DNA of 64,000 nt, from contig AP017605.1 of NCBI GenBank assembly GCA_002356515.1, forward strand, positions 6,867,020 through 6,931,019, written 5' to 3'. The notes beneath the pieces are model-generated. The model was not told the DNA's origin, searched no databases, and saw nothing but the letters and a program-made list of their open reading frames with translations. The DNA comes from Mesorhizobium loti. GTDB taxonomy: Bacteria; Pseudomonadota; Alphaproteobacteria; Rhizobiales; Rhizobiaceae. Numbering within the stretch: the first letter of the stretch is position 1; each line of letters opens with the position of its first letter. Below are positions 54,252-63,087 of this stretch, piece by piece. The translations under genes were made by a program, and so were the position numbers.

Positions 54252-54857
54252 ATGTCCGAAGCCGCCAACATAGTGGTCGATGCCGCCAGGCAGGAGAATG
54301 TGACGCGCATTCTCGACTGCGCCGAGCGCCTGTTCCGGCACTATGGCTACGGCAAGACCAATGTTGCCGACATTGCGCGCGACCTCGGCATGTCGCCGGC
54401 CAACATCTACCGTTTCTTCGCCTCCAAGGTCGAAATCCACCAGGCGGTCTGCGGCCGGATGCTCGGCGCCAGCTACAAGATGGCCTACGAGATCATGCAC
54501 CTGCCGATCAGCGCGGAGGAGCGGCTGCGGCGCTACATTCACGCCCAGTACAAGATGACGCTCGAGACCATGCTCGATGAGCAAAAGGTCCATGAGATGG
54601 TCATTGTCGCGCTCGAACGCGACTGGGGCGTCATCGACAAGCACGTCAACAGCATCCACGACCTGTTCGCCGAGGTGATCCGCGAGGGCGTCGAGACCGG
54701 CGAGTTCAGGCAGCAGGATCACGAAGTTGCCTCGCGCTGCTTCGGCGCCGCCACCGTCATTCTCTGCCACCCGCAGATGGTGGCGCAGTGCCTTGCCAAG
54801 ACCAACCGGGCAATGCCCGACGAACTTATCGACTACGCCATCAGAGCCTTGAAATAG
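54252..54857 (+). CDS. TetR-family repressor of the efflux operon
   Basis: This regulator has 201 residues. The N-terminal HTH covers about residues 25-60: AERLFRHYGYGKTNVADIAR followed by LGMSPANIYRFFASK. The C-terminal ligand-binding domain is all-helical. I chose ATG 54252 with GAAAGAGC upstream; the TTG at 54234 is less likely. It lies 48 bases before the RND membrane-fusion gene, so it is probably its local repressor. Confidence 0.88.
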   Translation: MSEAANIVVDAARQENVTRILDCAERLFRHYGYGKTNVADIARDLGMSPANIYRFFASKVEIHQAVCGRMLGASYKMAYEIMHLPISAEERLRRYIHAQYKMTLETMLDEQKVHEMVIVALERDWGVIDKHVNSIHDLFAEVIREGVETGEFRQQDHEVASRCFGAATVILCHPQMVAQCLAKTNRAMPDELIDYAIRALK

Positions 54858-54905
54858 CCGCCGGTCGCCGGTGTCGACAGTCCGCCTCCAGTCGGGAGTA
54901 CCACG

Positions 54906-56048
54906 ATGTCTTTGTCCCATTCCATTATCCGCCGGTTGCCGGTCGCGGGCTTGGTCGTTGCAGGGCTCACGCTTGCCGGCTGCAGCCAGGAGAAGGCCGA
55001 GGTCAAGGAGATCATCCGCCCGGTCAAGGTCGTCGAGATCGCCCAGGCGCATGACACCCGCATGCTCTCCTATTCCGGCTCGGTGCGTGCCCGCACCGAA
55101 AGCGCCCTGGCTTTCCGCGTCAACGGCAAGATCACCGAGCGTCTGGTCGATATCGGCCAGCATGTGGCGCCGGGCGATGTGCTCGCCCGCATCGATCCCA
55201 CCGACTACGACCTCTCGGTCAAGAGCGCGCAGGCAGCCCTCGATGCCGCCGAACGGCAGGTCGAGACAACAGAGCTTGCGCGCAAGCGCGCCGAACAGCT
55301 CTTCGCCAAGAATTTTTCGCCGAAATCGCAGCTCGAACAGGCGACGCTGACCTATGACCAGGCGGTCGCCACGCGCGACTCCGCCCGCTCGTCGCTCGAC
55401 CAGGCCAAGAACCAGGTCGGCTATACCGATCTCAAGGCCGACAGGGACGGCATCGTCACCGCAGTGAACGCCGATGTCGGCCAGGTGGTCGGCTCCGGCA
55501 CGCCGGTGGTCACCGTTGCCGTCGACGGTGAAAAGGAAGTGCTGATCGCGGTGCCGGAAATGGAGATCGCCGAGTTCAAGCCGGGCAAACCAGTCAAGGC
55601 CGGCTTCTGGTCCGACACCACGCTGACGCTCGACGGCAAGGTCCGCGAGGTCGCAGGCAGCGCCGATGCGCAGTCGCGCACCTTCGCCGTCCGTGTCAGC
55701 CTGCCCAACGACCAGCGCGTGCTGCTCGGCATGACCGCCAATATCGAGGCCTCAGCGGCCAACGAAAAGCAACTCGTCTCGATCCCGCTGAGCGCGTTGG
55801 CGAAGCAGGACAGCCAATCGATCGTCTGGACCGTCGATCGTGGCGCCGACACCGTTCATGCCCGCCCTGTCAAGGTCGCCGAGTTCGCCGCCGATGGCGT
55901 GCGTGTCGCCGAAGGATTGAGGCCCGGCGATATCGTGGTCGCCGCCGGCACGCAGTTCATGACCGAGAATCTGAAGGTGAAGCTCGCCGGCGGCGTGGCG
56001 CAGCAGTCCGCCTCCGCCGAGGGCGAAGACGCCAGCCGGCTGCGCTGA
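54906..56048 (+). CDS. RND efflux membrane-fusion lipoprotein
   Basis: This periplasmic adaptor (HlyD/AcrA family) has 380 residues. The signal ends in a lipobox, LTLAGC, so it is anchored by a lipidated Cys. The lipoyl halves are visible as ESALAFRVNGKITERLVDIG and TDLKADRDGIVTAVNADVGQ, flanking a coiled-coil hairpin (about residues 95-165). It links the inner-membrane pump at 56289-59429 to an outer-membrane channel not encoded here. Confidence 0.92.
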   Translation: MSLSHSIIRRLPVAGLVVAGLTLAGCSQEKAEVKEIIRPVKVVEIAQAHDTRMLSYSGSVRARTESALAFRVNGKITERLVDIGQHVAPGDVLARIDPTDYDLSVKSAQAALDAAERQVETTELARKRAEQLFAKNFSPKSQLEQATLTYDQAVATRDSARSSLDQAKNQVGYTDLKADRDGIVTAVNADVGQVVGSGTPVVTVAVDGEKEVLIAVPEMEIAEFKPGKPVKAGFWSDTTLTLDGKVREVAGSADAQSRTFAVRVSLPNDQRVLLGMTANIEASAANEKQLVSIPLSALAKQDSQSIVWTVDRGADTVHARPVKVAEFAADGVRVAEGLRPGDIVVAAGTQFMTENLKVKLAGGVAQQSASAEGEDASRLR

Positions 56049-56288
56049 CAACAGACAGGTCGGCCGCGCGTTCCCGCGGCCGCAGGTTTCCGGGCGGCGA
56101 GCGCCCCGAAGGTCGAGACGTCAAGGGCCCGATGTACCCCCGCATCGATCCTAGCGTCCCACCGCGATGAGTGTCTCTCCACTTGGAAGGCCTCGCCGCC
56201 CGGAAGCCAGATCGAAGATGATTTCGTTTCGCGCGCCGCGCTTCTTCGAAGCATCAGGCGCCGGCAAACAGCAAAGTGGACCAGACCT

Positions 56289-59200
56289 ATGACGACCTCC
56301 ACTGAAGAAAAGCGGCCCTTTAACCTGTCGCGCTGGGCCATCGGCCATCCCTCCATCGCGCGCTTCCTGTTCGGGCTGATCATCATCGCCGGTGCGCTCG
56401 GCTTGATGCGCATGGGCCAGAAGGAAGACCCTGACTTCACCTTCCGGGTCATGGTCGTGCAGGCGATCTGGCCAGGCTCCTCGATCCAGGAGATGGAGGA
56501 CCAGGTCGTCAACAAGATCGAGCGCAAGCTGCAGGAAACGCCGCATCTCGACTTCGTGCGCTCCTTCACCCGCGCCGGCAGCGCCATCATCACCGTCCAG
56601 ATCAAGGGCGACACCAACGCAGCGGAGGTGACGGATGCCTTCTATCAGGTGCGCAAGAAGGTCGGCGACATCTCCGGCGACCTGCCGCAAGGCCTGCTCG
56701 GCCCCTATTTCAACGACGAGTTCGGCGATACCTTCATCACCCTGCATTCGATCAGCGGTGACGGCTTTTCCTATCCAGAGCTGAAGAAGTTCGCCATCCA
56801 GGCGCGCGATATGCTGTTGACGACGCCCGGCGTCGAGAAGGCGGTCATCATCGGCGACCAGCCGGAAAAGCTCTACATCGACGTCTCGTCCAAGGCACTG
56901 GCCGAGCGCGGCCTGACGCTGACCGACCTGCAGAACGCGATCAAGGGCCAGAACAATGTCGACCCGGCCGGTTCCGTCGACACCGGCGTCAATTCGGTGC
57001 GCATCTCCGTCGAAGGCGACGTCACCAAGGCCGCCGACATCAGGGAACTGCGCCTGCGTGCCGGTGGTCAGGTCACCCGTCTCGGCGACATCGCCACCGT
57101 GACCTCGGGGCTCGAAGATCCCTTCCAGCGCAAATACCGCTTCAACGGTCATGACAGTGTGCAGCTTGGCGTCGTCATGGCCAGAGGGTTCAAGGTCACC
57201 GACGTCGGCAAGGATGTCGAGGCGACCTACAAGCGCTTCGAGGAGGCGCTGCCCTATGGCGTGTCGGTCGACCAGATTTCCGACCAGCCGGGCGTCGTCA
57301 CCGATGCGGTGGCCGAATTCATGCATGCGCTCGGTGAAGCGCTGCTGATCGTGCTTGTCGTCTCGTTCCTGTCGATCGGCTGGCGTTCGGGCCTGGTCAT
57401 CGCCATCGCCATTCCGCTGGTTCTGGCCGCCACCTTCGCCATCATGTACGAGCTCGGCATCGACCTGCAGCGCATTTCGCTGGGCGCCCTGATCATCGCG
57501 CTCGGCCTGCTTGTCGACGACGCCATGATCGTCGTCGAGATGATGGAGCGCAAGCTGGAGGAGGGGCTGGTCAAGATCGAGGCCGCGAGCTTCGCCTATA
57601 CATCGACCGCTTTCCCGATGCTGACCGGCACGCTGATCACCACCGCCGGCTTCATCCCGGTCGGCTTCGCTGCCTCGACCGCCGGCGAATATGTGCGCAC
57701 CCTGTTCTATGTCGTCGGCATCGCGCTGATCGTGTCGTGGTTCGTCGCGGTCTATTTCACGCCGTGGCTTGGGCATATGATCCTCAAGCAGCGCAAGCAT
57801 GCCGGCACCCATCACGATGCCTTCGACACGCGCTTCTACCGTCGGCTGCGCTCGACCGTCGGCTGGGCGGTGCGCCATCGCATCATCGTGCTTGTGATGA
57901 CGCTGGTGACTTTCGGCACCAGCCTGTGGGCGTTCCAGTTCATCCCGCAGAACTTCTTCCCGCAATCGTCACGGCCGGAAATCCTGGTCGATCTCTGGCT
58001 CCCGGAAGGCACCAGCATCAAGGAGGTCGAGGCGCAGGCCAAGGCGCTCGAAACCAAGATGATGGACGACAAGGACAAGCGCTTCATCGCCACCTATATC
58101 GGCGAAGGCGCGCCGCGCTTCTTCCTGCCGCTCGACCAGCAGCTCACCAATCCGAACTTCGCCCAGATGCTGGTGATGGCCAATGACGAGCCGGCGCGCG
58201 AGCGGCTGATCGTCAAGCTCCGTACCGTTCTGGCCGAGGATTTCCCCTCGATCCGCGCCAAGGTCGACCGCCTGTTCCTCGGGCCGCCGACCGGCTGGCC
58301 GGTGCAGATGCGCGTCATGGGTCCCGATCGCCAGGAGGTGCGCCGCATTGCCGATCAGGTGAAGGCGAAGTTCCAGCAGAATCCTCTGCTCGGCGCCGTG
58401 CATGACGACTGGCTCGAACCCGTGCCGGCGATGAAGCTGGTGATCGACCAGGATCGTGCCCGGGCGCTCGGCGTCACCTCGCAGCGCATCCGCCAGATGC
58501 TGCAGGCAACCATGTCCGGCGCGCCGCTCGACAATTTCCGCGACGGCGAGGAGACGGTGTCCATTGTCGCCCGCGAGCCGGACGCCAGCCGCAGCCTGCT
58601 GTCCTCGGTCGACTCGGTCTATATCCCGACCGATTTCGGCGGCTTCGTGCCGCTGTCGCAGGTGGCCAAGGTGGTGCCTGTGCTGGAGCAAGGCATCGAG
58701 TGGCGCCGCGACCGACTGCCGACCATCAGCGTGCGGGCAACGTTGCCCGACGGTGTGCAGTCCAACGATGTCGTCACCAAGATGTACAAGGACATCCAGG
58801 GCCTGCGCGATGGCCTGGCGCCCGGCTACAAGATCGAGATCCAGGGCGGCGCCGAGGATTCGGCCGAAAGCCAGGCGTCCATCGCCGCCAAGGCGCCGAT
58901 CATGCTGGCCATCATCGTCGTGCTCCTGATGATCCAGCTGCAGAATTTCGGCAAGGCGATGCTGGTGCTGGCAACCGGTCCGCTCGGCATCATCGGGGCG
59001 GCCGCCGCCCTTCTGATCAGCGGCGCGCCGTTCGGCTTCGTCGCCATTCTCGGCGTCATCGCGCTGCTCGGCATCATCATGCGCAATTCGATCATCCTGG
59101 TCGACCAGATCGACCAGGACATCGCCAGAGGCATGGAACGCTCCGAGGCCATCATCGGGTCGGCCGTGCGCCGTTTCCGGCCGATCGTGCTGACGGCGAT

Positions 59201-59429
59201 GACGGCGGTGCTGGCACTGATCCCGATCTCGCGCGCCGTGTTCTGGGGCCCGCTGGCCTACGCCATGATGGGCGGCATCGTGGTCGCCACCGTGCTGACC
59301 ATCCTGGTGCTGCCGGCCGGCTACGCCCTGTTCTTCGGCCGCGAGCCGAAGAAGGTGGTGAACAGCGAGCAGGCACCCGAACCGGAGCTGTCCGCCGAGC
59401 GGCCGCAACTGGCGCTGGCCGCGGAATAG
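56289..59429 (+). CDS. RND multidrug efflux pump, inner-membrane transporter
   Basis: This is an AcrB-family proton-driven transporter of 1046 residues with 12 expected membrane helices and two large periplasmic domains. The proton-relay Asp pair is in LGLLVDDAMIVVEMM; other family stretches are VVSFLSIGWRSGLVIAIAIP and AILGVIALLGIIMRNSIILVDQ. The 240-base gap from the adaptor gene shows no gene and only a weak ribosome binding site (AGTGG). Substrates are unknown. Confidence 0.94.
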   Translation: MTTSTEEKRPFNLSRWAIGHPSIARFLFGLIIIAGALGLMRMGQKEDPDFTFRVMVVQAIWPGSSIQEMEDQVVNKIERKLQETPHLDFVRSFTRAGSAIITVQIKGDTNAAEVTDAFYQVRKKVGDISGDLPQGLLGPYFNDEFGDTFITLHSISGDGFSYPELKKFAIQARDMLLTTPGVEKAVIIGDQPEKLYIDVSSKALAERGLTLTDLQNAIKGQNNVDPAGSVDTGVNSVRISVEGDVTKAADIRELRLRAGGQVTRLGDIATVTSGLEDPFQRKYRFNGHDSVQLGVVMARGFKVTDVGKDVEATYKRFEEALPYGVSVDQISDQPGVVTDAVAEFMHALGEALLIVLVVSFLSIGWRSGLVIAIAIPLVLAATFAIMYELGIDLQRISLGALIIALGLLVDDAMIVVEMMERKLEEGLVKIEAASFAYTSTAFPMLTGTLITTAGFIPVGFAASTAGEYVRTLFYVVGIALIVSWFVAVYFTPWLGHMILKQRKHAGTHHDAFDTRFYRRLRSTVGWAVRHRIIVLVMTLVTFGTSLWAFQFIPQNFFPQSSRPEILVDLWLPEGTSIKEVEAQAKALETKMMDDKDKRFIATYIGEGAPRFFLPLDQQLTNPNFAQMLVMANDEPARERLIVKLRTVLAEDFPSIRAKVDRLFLGPPTGWPVQMRVMGPDRQEVRRIADQVKAKFQQNPLLGAVHDDWLEPVPAMKLVIDQDRARALGVTSQRIRQMLQATMSGAPLDNFRDGEETVSIVAREPDASRSLLSSVDSVYIPTDFGGFVPLSQVAKVVPVLEQGIEWRRDRLPTISVRATLPDGVQSNDVVTKMYKDIQGLRDGLAPGYKIEIQGGAEDSAESQASIAAKAPIMLAIIVVLLMIQLQNFGKAMLVLATGPLGIIGAAAALLISGAPFGFVAILGVIALLGIIMRNSIILVDQIDQDIARGMERSEAIIGSAVRRFRPIVLTAMTAVLALIPISRAVFWGPLAYAMMGGIVVATVLTILVLPAGYALFFGREPKKVVNSEQAPEPELSAERPQLALAAE

Positions 59430-59440
59430 AGCGGTTACAT

Positions 59441-59475
59441 CGCATCATCCGCCGCCGGCGATGGCGGATGATGCG
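59441..59475 (+). terminator. Strong hairpin after the RND operon
   Basis: CGCATCATCCGCC (59441-59453) and GGCGGATGATGCG (59463-59475) form a perfect 13-bp stem with a nine-base loop, 12 bases after the pump stop. There is no T-run, so termination may need Rho or the hairpin may protect the 3' end. Confidence 0.6.
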
Positions 59476-59618
59476 GCGTGACGGACCAGCTGTCACGCCG
59501 ATGAAAATGCTCCGCAGTGCCGGTTTTGCAAAACAGAATTCCTTCCCACCACCGCAAAGCGGTCCCATCCTGCGCTACACCGGAGCGGTAACGCTCGTTC
59601 TCATCAGGGTGTCTTCCC

Positions 59619-60974
59619 ATGGCAGAAAAACGGCAGTTGCGGCTCGGCGCCTTCATGCGCCCGGTCAGCTTGCACACCGGCGCCTGGCGCTATCCCGGCG
59701 CCTATCCCGACGCCAACTTCAACTTCGCGCATCTGAAGCGCTTCGCGCAGACGCTGGAGGCGGCGAAGTTCGACGCCTTCTTCATGGCCGACCATCTGGC
59801 CGTGCTCAACATGCCGATCGAGGCGCTGCGGCGCAGCCACACGGTGACCTCGTTCGAGCCGTTCACGCTCTTGTCGGCGCTGGCCGCCGTCACCGACCAT
59901 ATCGGACTGGTCGCCACCGCGTCGACGACCTTCGACGCGCCCTATCACATCGCCCGGCGCTTTGCCTCGCTCGACCATATCAGCGGCGGACGCGCAGGGT
60001 GGAACATCGTCACGACGTCCAACCCCGATGCAGCGCTGAACTTCGGGCTGGACGAACATGTCGAGCATGACGAGCGCTATCACCGGGCGCGGGAATTCTA
60101 CGATGTCGTGACCGGCCTGTGGGACAGTTTTGCCGACGACGCCTTCATCCGCGACGCCGAAAGCGGGCTCTATTTCGATCCGGCCAAATTGCATGTGCTG
60201 GACCACAAGGGCGAGCACCTCTCGGTGCGCGGCCCGCTCAACATAGCCCGGCCGGTACAGGGCTGGCCGGTCATCGTCCAGGCCGGCGCCTCGGAAGCCG
60301 GACGGCAGCTGGCCGCTGAAACGGCCGAGGTGATTTTCGCCGCCCATGGCGATCTCGCCGCCGGGCAGCGCTTCTTTGCCGACGTCAAGGGCAGGGCCCA
60401 AAAACTCGGCCGTTCGCGCGACGACATCAAGATCCTGCCTGGTGCTTTCGTCATTGTCGGCGACAGTGTCGAGGACGCACGGGCCAAGCGGGCGAAGCTC
60501 GACAGCCTTGTCTATTACGAGAGCGGTATTGCCTCGCTGTCGATCGCGCTTGGACATGACGCGTCGGCCTTCGATCCCGACGCCGCTTTGCCAGACATAC
60601 CGGAGACCAATGCCTCGAAGAGCAGTCGCGAGCGGGTCATTGAGCTGGCCCGGAGCGAGAACCTGACGGTGCGCCAGCTTGCCCAGAGGCTGGGCGGCTA
60701 TTCCGGCCTTGCCTTCGTCGGCACGCCGCAAACCATCGCCGACGAGATGGAGGAATGGCTGGTCACCGAGGGATCGGACGGCTTCAACATCATGTTCCCC
60801 TATCTGCCCGCCGGGCTCGACGATTTCGTCGAGAAGGTGGTGCCCGAGCTGCAGCGGCGCGGCATCTTCAGGCGGCAATATGAGGGATCGACGCTGCGCG
60901 AGAATCTCGGCCTGAAGCGGCCACCCAACCAGTTCTTCGAAGGCTCCCAAGCGGCCATTCGCAAGGCCGGCTGA
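59619..60974 (+). CDS. FMN-dependent LLM-class monooxygenase (NtaA/DszA type)
   Basis: This flavin monooxygenase of the bacterial luciferase-like family has 451 residues. The N-terminus RLGAFMRPVSLHTGAWRYPG and the stretches DHISGGRAGWNIVTTSNPDAA and NEXT-type core positions up to WPVIVQAGASEAGRQLAAE are typical of the NtaA/SnaA/DszA/SsuD-like group. These enzymes use reduced FMN from a partner reductase to oxidise aminopolycarboxylates, sulfur or other small organics. No reductase gene is next to it. It converges with the APC permease gene at a strong terminator; the substrate is unknown. Confidence 0.88.
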   Translation: MAEKRQLRLGAFMRPVSLHTGAWRYPGAYPDANFNFAHLKRFAQTLEAAKFDAFFMADHLAVLNMPIEALRRSHTVTSFEPFTLLSALAAVTDHIGLVATASTTFDAPYHIARRFASLDHISGGRAGWNIVTTSNPDAALNFGLDEHVEHDERYHRAREFYDVVTGLWDSFADDAFIRDAESGLYFDPAKLHVLDHKGEHLSVRGPLNIARPVQGWPVIVQAGASEAGRQLAAETAEVIFAAHGDLAAGQRFFADVKGRAQKLGRSRDDIKILPGAFVIVGDSVEDARAKRAKLDSLVYYESGIASLSIALGHDASAFDPDAALPDIPETNASKSSRERVIELARSENLTVRQLAQRLGGYSGLAFVGTPQTIADEMEEWLVTEGSDGFNIMFPYLPAGLDDFVEKVVPELQRRGIFRRQYEGSTLRENLGLKRPPNQFFEGSQAAIRKAG

Positions 60975-60993
60975 CGTCTCGGCGCAAAAAAGA

Positions 60994-61019
60994 AACGGGC
61001 GCGCCGAAGCGCGCCCGTT
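60994..61019. terminator. Bidirectional terminator between LLM and APC genes
   Basis: AACGGGCGCG (60994-61003) pairs perfectly with CGCGCCCGTT (61010-61019) around CCGAAG. An A-rich run lies on the left and a T-rich run on the right, so it serves both converging genes. Confidence 0.85.
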
Positions 61020-61036
61020 ATTATCGGTTGGCGGTG

Positions 61037-62746
61037 TCAGATGACAAAGTACCAGTTGGCGATCAGCATCACCGCCACGCCGGCGACCAGCGTCAGATAG
61101 GGCAGCATGCCCGCTTTTTTGACCGACAGGTCAGCTCCCGTCATGCCGAGATCGGCCAGCATGTGGTCGGGGAATTTGCCCTTGTCCTGGATGTAGTGGC
61201 GGAAGCAGAACACCGGGATGATCAGCGCCGCGGTGATCAGCCCGGCCCACAGCGCCATCGGGTTCCACACCTTGGCGCCGGCGCCCATGAAGATCGCATT
61301 GACATAGGCGAAGATCGCGCCGATCCCCAAGAGCCAGCTCGGCGCGCGCCATGGCCGCGCAATATGACCATTGTCGATGCGGTGGATCCAGCCAGCGTTG
61401 AGGTTGAGGAAGTTGAAGATGATGTAGCCGCAGTTCGACACGGCGAGGATGAAGAAGAAGCTCGTCGCGTCGGCCGAGGCGATCGCCAGAACGATCAGGT
61501 TGAAGACGAGATCGGTCCACATCGCCCGCGTCGGCGCGCCATGCTCGTTGACGTGGCTGAGATAGCGCGGCAGCCAACCATCGACCGAGCCCTGGTAGAG
61601 CGTGCGCGAGGAGCCGGCCATCGCCGTCATGATGCACAGCACCAGCGCAAGGATCATCAGCATCACCAAGAGGCTGTGGATGATCTTGCCGCCGCCGACC
61701 ATGCCGGCCAGCGCATCCGCCACGCCGGAACCATCGACGATCGGCGTCGCCAGCATGCCGTTGAGGCCCAGCACGCCCTGGAAGGTGAAGGGCACCAGGA
61801 TGAACAACAGCATACAGAGCAGGCCGGAATAGAAGATCGCCTTGAACGTGTCGGTGCCGGGATTCTTGAACTCGGAGGTGTAGCAGACGGCGGTCTCGAA
61901 GCCGTAGGTCGACCAGGCGGCGATGAACATGCCGCCGAGCACCAGCGTCCAGCCGGCGATGTTCCAGGCGCCGGGGTCCGGCGCATAGGCGGCGGCCAGC
62001 GGTACCAGCGGCGAGAAGTTGGCCCAGTTGATCTGCCCGGTGAAGATCGGCACGACGCCGACGATCAGCATCGGGATGATGACCAGCAGGCCGATATATT
62101 TCTGCACATTGGCGGTGCCGAGGATGCCGCGATGCTGGATCGAGAAGATGATCAGCATCAGCACCGCGCCGATGAAGAAGGTCGCATTGAACGTGAAGGA
62201 GACCGGGCCCAGCGTGTGGCTGTACAGCGTCCAGTTGCGGATGGCCGGCGTTGCGGCGGTCGTCACTGCGGCAATAGCGTCGGCGGGCGCCGTTCCGGCA
62301 TGCGCCGCTATATAGGCGACGACTTCCGCCGAGGTCTCGGTGAACAGCGGCACCGGCGCCAGAGCGTTGAGGATATAGGCGGCGGCGATCGAACAGCCGA
62401 GCGACAGCACCGGCGACCAGGCGAACCAGTTGCACCACACCGACAGCGGCGCGATGAACTTGGAATAGCGCAGCCAGGCGGTGGCGCCATAGATCGAGGC
62501 GCCGCCGGATTTGTTCGGGAACAGGCCGGCGATCTCGGCATAGGTGAAGGATTGCAGGAAACCCATGATCATGGACACCGTCCAGATCAAGAAGGCCAGC
62601 GTCCCCGTCGTGCCGGCGATGCCGCCGATCGAAAACAGGACCAGCGCCGGAACGCCGCTCGCCACCCAGAAGGCGCCGCGCCAGTCGATATGCCTGAGCA
62701 GCTTGCTTTCGGCAGGCTGCTCGAGGGCCGTGCTTATGGTGCTCAT
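61037..62746 (-). CDS. APC-family amino acid/polyamine permease
   Basis: This is an inner-membrane transporter of 569 residues with about 12-14 hydrophobic segments. The family start ALVLFSIGGIAGTTGTLAFL and the sixth-helix region AWSTYGFETAVCYTSEFKNP are recognisable as APC superfamily. SSRTLYQGSVDGWLPRYLSH matches the loop before helix 9. A GGGGAA site precedes ATG 62746. The likely cargo is an amino acid or amine, but the sequence does not say which. Confidence 0.88.
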   Translation of the reverse strand: MSTISTALEQPAESKLLRHIDWRGAFWVASGVPALVLFSIGGIAGTTGTLAFLIWTVSMIMGFLQSFTYAEIAGLFPNKSGGASIYGATAWLRYSKFIAPLSVWCNWFAWSPVLSLGCSIAAAYILNALAPVPLFTETSAEVVAYIAAHAGTAPADAIAAVTTAATPAIRNWTLYSHTLGPVSFTFNATFFIGAVLMLIIFSIQHRGILGTANVQKYIGLLVIIPMLIVGVVPIFTGQINWANFSPLVPLAAAYAPDPGAWNIAGWTLVLGGMFIAAWSTYGFETAVCYTSEFKNPGTDTFKAIFYSGLLCMLLFILVPFTFQGVLGLNGMLATPIVDGSGVADALAGMVGGGKIIHSLLVMLMILALVLCIMTAMAGSSRTLYQGSVDGWLPRYLSHVNEHGAPTRAMWTDLVFNLIVLAIASADATSFFFILAVSNCGYIIFNFLNLNAGWIHRIDNGHIARPWRAPSWLLGIGAIFAYVNAIFMGAGAKVWNPMALWAGLITAALIIPVFCFRHYIQDKGKFPDHMLADLGMTGADLSVKKAGMLPYLTLVAGVAVMLIANWYFVI

Positions 62747-62943
62747 GTCAGTGACTTCCCCTTTTGTAAGTGTTCCCCGCCGGCGATGCCTCGGCTTTGC
62801 GAAGCTTGCTCCCCGGCCAATGATCTCGACCGACGTGTTTCCACTCAGTCGTATTTTTTTCTTAGGAGTGAAGATTGATCCGGCGCGCTTTCACGTCAAG
62901 CGTTTTGTGGCGTCGTGCACATCACGCTTGTGCGCGCACGCTC

Positions 62944-63087
62944 TTCCCTTCTCCCCTTGAGGGAGAAGGTGGCCTCGCGAAGCGAGGTCGGATGAGGGGT
63001 GCTCCAGGGAACACCGACGTCTCACTCCGCCGGAACACCCCTCAACCGTCTCGGCGCTGCGCGCCGATCCCCCTTCTCCCACAAGGG
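62944..63087. repeat. Palindromic rhizobial-type intergenic element, truncated by IS
   Basis: The gap 62747-63146 has no host gene. In 62747-62943 I see only the upstream region of the APC gene. From 62944 a mosaic of palindromes begins: CCCTTCTCCCCTTGAGGGAGAAGG, CCTCGCGAAGCGAGG, then GAGGGGTG matched by CACCCCTC further on, and finally CCCTTCTCCCACAAGGGG, which would be expected to continue with AGAAGG. The last palindrome breaks off where the IS element starts. The style matches RIME-like elements of rhizobia. Confidence 0.6.
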